Positions 23,696 to 33,582 of a DNA stretch of 64,000 nt are shown in pieces; position 1 is the stretch's first letter, and the number at the start of each line of letters is the position of its first letter. The notes beneath the pieces are model-generated. The model worked only from the letters and a program-made list of their open reading frames with translations, was not told the DNA's origin and ran no database searches. The translations under genes and the position numbers were made by a program. The DNA lies in assembly GCF_030272615.1 (NCBI RefSeq), contig NC_081414.1:342088717-342152716 (forward strand), in the 5' to 3' direction. The stretch comes from Cryptomeria japonica (lineage: Eukaryota > Streptophyta > Pinopsida > Cupressales > Cupressaceae).

Positions 23696-26104
23696 TCAAT
23701 GACAAAGGTTGTGAAGGTGTCAATAGAGTTGTAGTTTTTCTGTCTCAACCTTGTAACTGGGTGGTTACAATTTAAAAAAGATCCGCCAAAACCAAATTTA
23801 TGCTTTCCATAAGCTTCTTACTATCTTTTATTGCTGCCTCTGTTCTTTGAACTGTACCGGTGAGATGCTGCATATGCTCTGCCGGTGTTTTCTGTCCTTG
23901 TACTAATGCCTCAGATATTTCCTTTCTCAAGGATGCTAGATAGTCCAGTCTTGGACTTAGTCTTAGTCTCAGATTTTTAGCCTTGCTTATTATTCTCTCC
24001 TTTTCTCTCTCTAGCTTCAGTAGTTCCACCTCAAAACTAGTTATCTTTTGCTCAAAAATTGATAATGTATTAGGTGAATTAACAAAATTGTCAGCAAGTT
24101 TATTCATTTCTTCTTGTACCTTGCTCATTTTCTTATCTATGTCAACTATTAAAAAGTTTGTCTTGCAAGTATCTTTGTACAGAGTTTTAAATTCCTTAAA
24201 TGAGTTGCATAGTTCTGATAGAAGTGTGTCAAATTCCCTAGTACACTTCTTTATTTGATCCTCAAAGAATTTTTGTTTCTCAATTTCCAACCTGTCTTTG
24301 AATGCCCGTTCCTTTATTTGTTCAACTGTCACTATGTTGTCAGTAATATACTTCAACAAAGTGTCAAGTTGACTCAAAGAATCCTTATTATCTATGTTGC
24401 ATTTTGGAGCTATCATCTTCAAAAAAGGGATTGTGTCATCTATAGCTTTATAAGCTTGTGAACTACAATTAGTGATTTTCTTCAAAGAATCTAAAAAAAC
24501 TTCAGTTACATTGGTTGATTTATAACCTGTTGAGGAGAAACCAACATTTTGAATTCTGCCAGTGGAGGAAGTAACCATGCTTGTAGTGACCTCTGGTAGG
24601 TCATTCTATGTTTCCATTTCCTTAAGCAAGGGTTTTTGTTTCTGTCCTGTTGCCGGTGGCACTGTTTCCACATGAACTTGTTCCTGTTCCAGAGTTTGTT
24701 GCTCTGCTTGTCTCTCTGTCTATTGATCTATTTCAGTCTCTGTTTTCCCATCTACTGGTTTACCTGCAGTGTTACCAATGTTGTTAGCTACTGGTGGCTC
24801 ACTAGCCATGTCAATCTTACCATTTGTGTCCTTTTCTATCACAATGTTGACCTTTTGAGTATCAACATCCACTATGTATAGTACCTCGGGATTAGGATTA
24901 GTATCCTCTTGTGATACATCCATACTATCATCTGTCAGTTGGTCTTTTGTTGTTGTTACTGGTGGAGTAATCAGAGGCGGTAGGGATAAGTTATCTTTTA
25001 TTTTGATACTAGGAGGTCCACCAACCTTTCCTTTACCCTTACCTTTGTCCTTTTGATAGACTGATAGGCTCGGGGTTCCTGTATTCTTCCTTCTTTTCCT
25101 TCTCCACAAGGAATATATCCCATCCATTTTCTGTTTCTTCTATTACCTCATTTACTCTTCCTGCCATTAGTGCAATATGTCAGTGTGCAGTAGAGAATAT
25201 TGACCGGTTTGCCTTTGCAATTAGATCATCTATTTCTTTTGGAGAGTTGACTAGGTAGACAACAAGTAATTTTTCAATTTTGATTTTCTTGTCAAGTTAT
25301 ACAACAAATTGTCTTCTTGCTTCCAGTCTCTTGAATAATTCATCTGGTAGTTCATCTACAACTTGCATCAAAAACTTCTTATAGATATCCAGGTGTAAAA
25401 TGACACTGTTTTCAACTTGCTCTTTCTCATCTGTTGATAGTGTATCAAATAATTTTTCTATGTTCTTGAGATTTCCTTCTTCTGTGATTTCATCCAATAG
25501 TTTGTCAATTGGAGAAATATTCTGTTGAGTCCTTTTCTTCATAGGTGTTAGCTTTTTCTTTGGGGTTGTCTTCTTTACTAGAGACCTCACTGCCTATTGT
25601 TTTTGTTTAGTTCTTCTAGGAGAGGGTGTGGATACCGGTGAAGGTTGTCTTTTCCTTACAACTCTTTTAAATTCAGCTGGCTTGTCACTCTCTAAAGAAG
25701 TTGCTACCGGTGATAGGTGAGTTTCTGGTTGTTGTTCCTGTAACTCATCTTCAATGATACCAGTTTGTTTCAGTACATCTTCTTTTATAGCCTTAGCCTG
25801 CCTTGAACCTCTTCTCACAATTGCTTCTACTTTCTTTACTCTCTTCTTAGATTGAATTTGGCTTTCAATGGTCTCAGCACTACCAAATACTTCTTCCTTA
25901 GGTTCATTTGGTGCTTCTAGAAGAGATTTAGCATATGTTTCAATGATGTGGTCATTAGTCTCATAGCCCATTTCAGTAATCCAAATTATTCTTGGGATAA
26001 CTGCTTCCATCTAGATCTCATCCTTTTTAATCACAAAACATATCTCATCTTTGTATTTGTTAACAATTTCTTGTGACAATCTGATTCTTTTGTTCATTTT
26101 GGCT

Positions 26105-26109
26105 TTTAG
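26105..26109. repeat. Target-site duplication of element C (left)
   Basis: TTTAG here and at 30741-30745 flanks element C exactly, and joining the two sides restores the order of ORF2 of B. Confidence 0.9.
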
Positions 26110-27605
26110 TGATAGTTTTGATACTTAATGTAAAGTACAGATGCCAATAACTAACAAGATGAGAGGGGGGGTGAATCATACAAACTTAAACTTCCATAAA
26201 ATCAATAGATTCCACCTTGGTAACTTATACTTCAGCAACTTAACCAAAAACTGCTAAACATGCAAACTCATAAACACATAATCATCATAACACTCATAAC
26301 ACCAGATTTGACGTGGAAACCCAGATAGGGAAAAACCACTATGGGATTTCAGACCCACTAGGAAATATACTCTTCTAGAGTATGCTCGGTTAAAAGCAAA
26401 TCCTGTTAAAGATTACATACACATTGCTATATGTGACCCGATTAAGGGATTTCCCTCAGATCTGTTAGGATCTTCACTTTGTTAGAAGTAACCTTGTCAA
26501 AGGATTTCAAACACTCATTTAGAATGTTACCTTGCTAAAGGGTTTACAAATAAGACTGTTAAGTCCACTCGGTTAAGAGATTTTCTGTTACTTACAAAAT
26601 AACAGTAATAAAAATCTATCTACAACTTCACATCTAAAATGCTAAAGCAAATTCTTATTTGCTCAAAACAATCTAGTCATAGGACCTATCTTGTTCCTCT
26701 GATGGGCTCTCTACTCTGTTATTCAAATAGGTCTTCAAGCTTCTGTGCTCAGTAATCACTATGTAGCATTCCTCTGCTTACACTTGCCCGCATACATTAT
26801 TTATTAACAATTCCTTATTTATAAACAATTGCTAACCACTAAATCTCCTTGATCACATTTCTCATGATCAATCTTAGCCATCAGATCTTTAAAATTGACT
26901 AGGTTCAATGTATCCTTCCAATCTGAAAATGTTTTACCTTACCTAGGGACTTGCATTCCCTTCTTGGAACTTGCATAAGGTTATTGTGGTTCAATCTACA
27001 TTGTAGATCTTCCTGCTAATTTTCCTTTGTCATAGATCCTTAAAAAACTTCATGCATGACATACCAATCATTTATACATCTCCAACTCATCATTTTCCTT
27101 CATTAAATAATGCTTTCATTCATCCAATGTGCACTATCATAACTCGGTTGCAACTCGGTAAATACTAAACTTTACTCAGTAGACATTTCACCTTCATTAA
27201 CCGATATCGATAACCTTAGGGTTTATCAACTAGGTTCTTTGCTCGGTGACATAGTATAGTATTAACCTTACAATCAACAACATATGTAGGTTATCAAAAT
27301 AATCTAAACATCATGATCTCATCATTATCTAACTCGATAATAGTTTCCCATTGAATAACTTATTCCTCCTCTTTATTCATCACATTCTTTCCCTGTCTTT
27401 TACCGACATCATAATTCTCTTCTAATCAATGTTCTCAAGATATGGCAACATCATACTGAATCAGATAATCAATTTCTTGACATCAATGACAAAATAATGT
27501 TATAAAGATAGTTATCATCCTTCTTCAGTTATATCAATAATCTTCAACAACCTTCTTAATATCCTTATTGAATATCAACAATCTCCTGATATTGAAATGC
27601 CAAGA
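26110..27605 (-). repeat. 3' LTR of element C
   Basis: The plus strand runs TGATAGTTTTGATAC to ATGCCAAGA and matches 29221-30740 closely. The expected terminal CCAACA reads CCAAGA. A short duplicated GGTTTACTGACTAGGTT segment seen near 30340 in the 5' copy is absent here. Confidence 0.88.
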
Positions 27606-27631
27606 AGTGTTCTGAGTTGAGTCAGAACACT
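27606..27631. repeat. 10-bp inverted repeat at the deletion junction of C
   Basis: AGTGTTCTGA (27606-27615), a 6-base loop GTTGAG, and TCAGAACACT (27622-27631) form a perfect hairpin directly between the 3' LTR and the truncated gag-protease frame. Confidence 0.85.
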
Positions 27632-27635
27632 AGTA

Positions 27636-29219
27636 TCATAACCAGGTATCATCTATCTTTGCATAAAGACACTTGTTTTGAGTTGAGTCAAGATGAAATG
27701 TATTACCTTTTGTTTGTGTCCCGGTAGCAGCTAACTTTCCATGCTTGTCATGAACTTTGACAATTCCTTTCTGAAATTCTATTTGGTATCCTATATTGTT
27801 TAGCTTTGCTACACTCAACAAATTGTATTTCAAACCTTCAACCCAGTATACATCATCACATTTAACATTGTCAAGAAGTGTTATAGATCCTTTACCTTTT
27901 ACTGGACATGGTGCATCATTACCAAATCTTACATAGCCTCCATCATAGTCTTCTAATTTAACAAACTTGTGTTTATCACCTGTCATATGATGTGAGCATC
28001 CACTGTCTATGATCCAAGAATCATTATTATTTATGTGATATATTAGGGCTTTTTCTTCATACCTTTCTTCATCATATCCATCCTTAATAGCCACATAAAC
28101 AACTTCCTCTGTATCAGTTTCATCAAATTTGTCATCGTTGAATTCCTCATCTGCTACTAGACATGTCTTTCTATCTCTCCTTCTGAAGTCTTGGTGTCCT
28201 CTGTATTGGTTATCTTTCAGCCTTTTATCTCGGTATTCTCTCTTTTCACTAGATTCTTTGTCAGGGCAGTTAGAAGCCATATGTCCTATTTTATCACAAT
28301 TGAAAGATTTTAAAGGTAGCTTTCCTTTATACTTACCTTTTCCTCTCGGTAACCTTCTGGCTAATAATGCTTCAAATTCTTCTTGCTTCTTGATTTCCTC
28401 ATACAGTTTGTGCACTTTTTCCATGTTCTTGCGAAATCTTTCACTTACTCCACTGTGATCCCCTTCAGAGTACTTACTCATTGTATCATTGTAATCATCA
28501 GATTCACCAATATGAAAAGAACTGAATGCAGATTCTACTTTATTTACCGAAGACCCACTATTATCAAAATTACTTAACTCAAATGCATGTAGCTTACCAA
28601 TAGTAGCATCCAAAGAAATTGGCATGTTAGGTGCATACCTCAATTCATTGATTGTAGATATTTGAATAATATAAGTTGGTAGAAGGGTTCTCAATAACTT
28701 ACTTGTTATATCCTTTTCTTTAATAGTTCCACCTGCTCCTTTAATTTGATTGACAATTTCCTTTAGTCTTGTACTATATTGGTTTATGTTCTCACCTTCA
28801 TTCATTCTCATGGATTCAAGTTGTCCTCTTAGACTATCTACTTTTGCTCTTTGAACATGTTCATCACCTCCATACACAGATATGAGCTTAGTCCACATTG
28901 CTTTTGTATCATTATAGCCTTCTAGATCATTAAACACTGAGTCGGTCAATGCTGATGTTATTTCAATCATAGCTTGAATATGTTCTTGCTTTGCCTTAAT
29001 CTCTTCCAAGGTCATAGGATTGGTGCTCAGTGCAATGTAATCATTCTCCAAATAATATGTTGCATATTCTCCAATTCTTGATAAATGTAGCTTCATCCTT
29101 TTCTGCCATGTGGAGAAACTTGACTTGTTCAGCTTCAGTGCATACCTTTTATACATCTTCAGATCTTTGCCTTGAGTACCTTTAAACTTTTCTTCTGGAG
29201 TCCAAAGCTTTGATACCAA
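27636..29219 (-). CDS. Copia Gag-protease ORF of element C (uninterrupted, truncated)
   Basis: A 527-codon frame without stops. The N-terminal region is UBN2/DUF4219-type Gag (LNKSSFSTWQKRMKLHLSRI, IEITSALTDSVFNDLEGYND, MRMNEGENINQYSTRLKEIV, SKLLRTLLPTYIIQISTINE). A zinc knuckle near 28300 reads SFNCDKIGHMASNC, with Ser in place of the first Cys. The protease follows with WIIDSGCSHHMTGDKHKF near 28005 (catalytic Asp-Ser-Gly) and VYWVEGLKYNLLSVAKL. It ends at DDTWL followed by a stop, in the middle of the GAG-pre-integrase region. The annotated start lacks a clear context; the likely initiating Met lies in MVSKLWTPEEKFKG just after the primer site. An intact Gag-protease frame could in principle still make particles, but zinc binding should be impaired. 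Confidence 0.85.
   Translation of the reverse strand: MVSKLWTPEEKFKGTQGKDLKMYKRYALKLNKSSFSTWQKRMKLHLSRIGEYATYYLENDYIALSTNPMTLEEIKAKQEHIQAMIEITSALTDSVFNDLEGYNDTKAMWTKLISVYGGDEHVQRAKVDSLRGQLESMRMNEGENINQYSTRLKEIVNQIKGAGGTIKEKDITSKLLRTLLPTYIIQISTINELRYAPNMPISLDATIGKLHAFELSNFDNSGSSVNKVESAFSSFHIGESDDYNDTMSKYSEGDHSGVSERFRKNMEKVHKLYEEIKKQEEFEALLARRLPRGKGKYKGKLPLKSFNCDKIGHMASNCPDKESSEKREYRDKRLKDNQYRGHQDFRRRDRKTCLVADEEFNDDKFDETDTEEVVYVAIKDGYDEERYEEKALIYHINNNDSWIIDSGCSHHMTGDKHKFVKLEDYDGGYVRFGNDAPCPVKGKGSITLLDNVKCDDVYWVEGLKYNLLSVAKLNNIGYQIEFQKGIVKVHDKHGKLAATGTQTKGNTFHLDSTQNKCLYAKIDDTWL
29207..29218 (-). promoter_or_regulatory. Primer binding site of C
   Basis: The plus strand reads GCTTTGATACCA, complement of TGGTATCAAAGC, a common plant Copia variant of the tRNA-Met site, 2 bp from the LTR. 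Confidence 0.88.
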
Positions 29220-29220
29220 T

Positions 29221-30740
29221 TGATAGTTCTAATACTTAATGTAAAGTACAGATGCCAATAGCTAACAAGATGAGAGGGGGGGGGTTAATCATACAAACTT
29301 AAACTTCCATAAAATCAACACATTCAACCTCAGTAACTTATACTTCAGCAACTTAACCAAAAACTGCTAAACATGCAAAATCATAAACACATAATCATCA
29401 TAACACTCACAACACCAGATTTAACATGGAAACCAAATAGGGAAAAACCACTGTGGGATTTTGGACCCACTAAGAAATATACTCTTCTAGAATACGCTCA
29501 GTTAAAAGCAAATCCTGTTAAAGATTACAAACACATTGCTAGATGTGACCTGGTTAAGGGATTTCCCTCAGATTTGTTAGGATCTTCACTTTGTTAGAAG
29601 TGACCTTGTCAAAGGATTTCAAACACTCATTTAGAATGTTACCTTGCTAAAGGGTTTACAAATAAGACTGTTAAGTCCACTCGGTTAAGAGATTTTCTGT
29701 TACTTACAAAATAATAGTAATAAAAATCTATCTGCAACTTCACATCTAAAATGCTAAAGCAAATTCTTATTTTCTCAAAACAATCTAGTCATAGGACTTA
29801 TCTTGTCCCTCTGCTGGGCTCTCTACTCTGTTATTCAAACAAGTCTTCAAGCTTCTGTGCTCGGTAATCACTATGTAGTATTCCTTTGCTTACACTTGCC
29901 CGCATATATTGCTTATTAACAATTCCTTATTTATAAACAATTGCTAACCACTAAATCTCCTTGATCACATTTCTCATGATCAATCTTAGCCATCAGATCT
30001 TCAAAATTGACCAGGTTCAATGTATCCTTCTGATCTGAAAATGTTTCACCTTACCTAGGGACTTGCATTCCCTTCTTGGAACTTGCATAAGGTTATTGCG
30101 GTTCAATCTGCACTGTAGATCTTCCTACTGATTTTCCTTTGTCATAGATCCTTAAAAAACTTCATGCACGACATACCAATCATTTTTACATCTCTAGCTC
30201 ATCATTTTCCTTCATTAAATAATGCTTTCATTCATCCAATGCACACTGTCATAACTCGGTTGCAACTTGGTAAATACTAAACTTTACTCGGTAGACATTT
30301 CGCCTTCATTAACCAATATCGATAATCTTAGGGTTTACCGACTAGGTTCCTTAGGGTTTACTGACTAGGTTCTTTGCTTGGTGACATAGTATAGTATTAA
30401 CCTTACAATCAACAAAATATGTAGGATATCAAAACAATCTAAACATCATGATCTCATCATTGTCTAACTCGGCAATAGTTGCCCATTGAATAACTTATTC
30501 CTCCTTTTTATTCATCACATTCTTTTTGTGTCTTTTACCGACATCTTAATTCTCTTCTAATCAATCTTCTCAAGATATGGCAACATCATACTGAATCAGA
30601 TAATCAATTTCTTGACATCAATGACAAAATAATGTTATAAAGATAGTTATCATCCTTCTTTAGTTATATCAATAATCTTCAACAACCTTCTCAATATCCT
30701 TATTGAATATCAACAATCTCCTGATATTGAAATGCCAACA
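29221..30740 (-). repeat. 5' LTR of element C
   Basis: The plus strand runs TGATAGTTCTAATAC to ATGCCAACA, the intact terminal form, followed by the TTTAG duplication. A run of nine G occurs near 29275 where the other LTR has seven. Confidence 0.9.
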
Positions 30741-31958
30741 TTTAGTTCTTGAAAATACTCATCAATATTCTTTTCCTTGTTTTCACCCATGTTATTGAAT
30801 AAGTCTGATAACTGTTTCCTTACCGATATGTCAAATCCAAGGTTCTTGTTGCCTATATCAGGCACCTGTTTGGTTATATGTAGCATTAAGCATACAAGTA
30901 AATTACCAAATCTAAAATCTCCTTTCTTATCCTTCTTGATCTTCCCTAAATTGTCAATCAATTCATCCTTTAGCCATTTACATACATCAATTTTTTTATT
31001 TTTTTTACCATATCATGTGCACTTTTTATGCATAAAATGGAAACTGAGTTAAGTCTATTTGCATGTGTTTCTTTGTATCCTAAAATCATGCTAACAAATC
31101 TCACATTTATGTCAGTCACATAATTAACCCTTAGAGACCTTCTCTTGGATTTTGCACCAATTAGGTTCATTACTAGGTCATTTGAGACCTTCTTTGTTTT
31201 GTCTAGTTTGCTACCGATGGAGGGTAACCTTGTTACAGCTTTCACTGCTTCCTTGGTAATTTTATGGATGGATTCAAGCCAAAAGAATGCACCATGTACT
31301 CTATTTAACACTATCTTAATAACTTCCTTGGGGAAATCCAGAATGCTGAGGATCTCAGTGAATCCTAGGGTTTCAATAATCTAGTGTTGAGGTTTTACTT
31401 TACCAGAATCATCACAGATAATAGATTTGTACTTGTTATTGATTTCTTCATCTCCTAATTCTTCTATATGGCAATGGATATAGATTCTAGGGTTTTCTAC
31501 ATAAAGAACTCCTTTGGGAATTTGGGAAAAAGTACCTACATTGTCATCCTTTTTAGCTATTTCAGGAAATAGCTGAAATACGAGCCTAGGGCGTTTGATT
31601 ACCTCGACTACAGTAGGCTTTGCTATGAATTTAGGTATAGAGGAGGATGCCATGATTATAAATACCTTTTTCTACCTTTGGAAGGATTGATTGCTGAAGT
31701 GCTCTGCCTCTTTGCTCGAAAATGCCTTAGCTCTGGAGATTTCATGCTCATCGAATGTTTGAATGCTCGGTGAAGTAAAATGGAGCCAAAAACATTAATT
31801 TATAATGTCAATTTGCCAACTACCACATTTAATGCATGCTAGTTAAGTAATCACTTAACTTTGTTTCTCGGTATAGAAGTATTTTCAACTTCTCACCATC
31901 AACCGAGGGAATAATAGCATATGTCTCATTGATTGCCAAGCCCTCAAGGAAATTTTCT

Positions 31959-33150
31959 TCAATTTGATGAAGAGACTCTTGCCGGTGGAGTACTACTATG
32001 TTCTGTCAGTGCAGTGTTGCTTGGTTGTACCAGTGGAGGAGTATTCCTATCCACATTCAGTTTTGATTTCCTGATCCATTGTTTTGAAAATTCTTGCTTA
32101 ACTTCTTCAACTTTTTCTTTTCCTTTCAAACTAGGACCTTTGTTGTCTGCCGGTGATCCTTTACTTCTACAAAATTTAGCAATATGCCCAATTTTGTTAC
32201 ATGCATAGCAAGTCACATTATTCTTCTGAATAGCTTTCCATAACCTATCCTAGTATGTGTTCTGCATTGATTAGATAAGTGTCCAAATATTCCACAAACA
32301 TAACATCTCACATTCATTCTGCAATTCTCAGAGTTATGACCAACTTTGTTGCATTTTGAACATTGATTGGTGGGGGTGTTGATATTTTGATAATTTATAG
32401 ATCTACATTGATTTTCTCTATGACCATACTTGTTACAGTTAAAGCATTTTCCATTAAACTTGTAAGCAGTAGGTTGTCTTACCAGTTTTCTATGATCCTG
32501 TGTGTTTGCAGTACCTGAGCTTTCACCAACTTCAAAGCCAATTCCACAAGTGTCACCTTTAGGTTTTTGATTCTTTAGCAAGTTACCAAGTTCTTCTAAG
32601 ATTTTCTTGAATTTCTCTTTATGTTGATTTGCAGTATCTAGTTCTCTTTCTAAGACTTCTTTCTGCCTCATTAGTTCATTTGAGTCATTCTGTGTGTGCA
32701 TTAAATCTGTCTTTAACAAATCATTTTCATAGCCAAGTCTTGTGTTTTCATTTGTAGCATCACTTAGTCTCTAGTCAAATCTTCTTCATTCTTCTTTCTA
32801 TCTTCAATTTCTTTATAGAATCTCATAGTCATATCCTGCATCTCATTCTTTGTTGTCATGCTCTCTTGTTTCAGCTTGTTTATCATATCATTAAGAGTTT
32901 CTTTTTCATCATTCTCATTTTGCATCTTTTCACAAAGTTCTCTTCTCTTGTTTCTTGAAATAGTAAGATTTTCTTGAAGTGCTTGAATAATGTCCTCAGT
33001 AGCCTTTAGATCATATTCAAGTTTGATATTTTTCAATTTTTCTGCATCATAGTTTGAGAGAGCTCCTTCAAGTTGCTTCATCAAGTTTTCCATCTCTACT
33101 AGTGTCAAGGTCTTCCTCAAGTTGTTAGGCTTCTGAAAATAGAGGACCAA
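31959..33150 (-). pseudogene. ORF1 of B: coiled-coil Gag-like protein with four CCHC knuckles
   Basis: The first part (33150-32764) is coiled coil (LVEMENLMKQLEGALSNYDA, ELCEKMQNENDEKETLNDM). A stop at about 32764 is followed by more coiled coil (32719 on: VLERELDTANQHKEKFKKIL). Four knuckles follow: CFNCNKYGHRENQC, CSKCNKVGHNSENC and CYVCGIFGHLSNQC (32460-32240), then, after a frameshift at about 32215, CYACNKIGHIAKFC. It ends in a Lys/Pro-rich tail at 31959. All four knuckles keep the CCHC residues, unlike copy F. It begins a few bases after the primer site, the usual position of Gag, and probably acts in RNA packaging. Confidence 0.85.
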
Positions 33151-33162
33151 GCTCTGATACCA
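33151..33162 (-). promoter_or_regulatory. Primer binding site of B
   Basis: The plus strand reads GCTCTGATACCA, the exact complement of TGGTATCAGAGC, the tRNA-Met site also used by G and originally by A. Confidence 0.9.
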
Positions 33163-33164
33163 AT

Positions 33165-33582
33165 TGTTAGGATTCTGACAGATACTGAGAGGGGGGGTGA
33201 ATTAGTATCTAACCAGTTAATAGATTTTCTTAACTTAAAACATGTAGAGCATATTAAAACTGTGTACCGGTAAGCAGAAAGTAATGCAATAAATAGAGAT
33301 GGAAACAACCACATGAAAAAAACACCATAACACAATGATTTAATGAGGAAACCCGGTGTGGGAAAAACCTCGGTGGGATTTGTGACCCACAATATTCACT
33401 TACTGGCCAATAAGAGAATATTACTGCTACAAGAGGGGCCTGCACATGTAGGAAGGCCAACTGCCTAGAGCTCACTACTCAAATACAAAAATGGGAAGTC
33501 TCACTCACTTACAAAATGGATTATACAAATCCAGTGTCTTGTACTGCTTCAAAATAGAATCTATAATGCTAGATCCAGTACC
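33165..33582 (-). repeat. 5' LTR of element B, first part
   Basis: It matches 22804-23222. It stops at GTACC, where element D begins; the LTR resumes at 46940 after D. About 174 bp present in the 3' LTR (between two TACC words) are missing here. Confidence 0.85.

Larger units (their letters stand above)
26110..30740 (-). mobile_element. Element C: Copia element reduced to LTRs, gag and protease
   Basis: LTRs 26110-27605 (3') and 29221-30740 (5'), primer site 29207-29218, TSD TTTAG. Only gag-protease (29219-27636) remains. Integrase, reverse transcriptase, RNase H and the polypurine tract are gone, and the deletion junction lies within about 30 bp of the 3' LTR. The LTRs are about 1.5 kb and belong to a different Copia family from A and G. 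It inserted into ORF2 of element B. Confidence 0.9.
23772..31653 (-). pseudogene. ORF2 of B: long unknown protein, interrupted by element C
   Basis: Minus strand: starts MASSSIPKFIAKPTVVEV at 31653, then YIHCHIEELGDEEI, a stop at about 31382, RVHGAFFWLESIHKITKEAV (31311 on), and a segment ending near 30746. It resumes at about 26104 after element C. The next part has ITEMGYETNDHIIETYAKSL, a basic stretch (RRGSRQAKAIKE, RKRQPSPVSTPSPRRTKQKQ), a stop at 25591-25593, HLDIYKKFLMQVVDELPDEL, an acidic/Lys-rich linker, and a 268-residue coiled coil ending ESINLVLADLF at 23772. Without C it spans about 3.25 kb or 1080 codons, with few stops, so it is much better preserved than in F. I do not recognise the family. 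Length, basic middle and helical C-terminus suggest a structural or nucleic-acid-binding role; this is inference. Confidence 0.7.

Noticed and set aside
23983-24258. Plus-strand frames of 68-91 codons at 23983-24461
   Set aside because: Antisense shadows of the coiled-coil end of ORF2 of element B.
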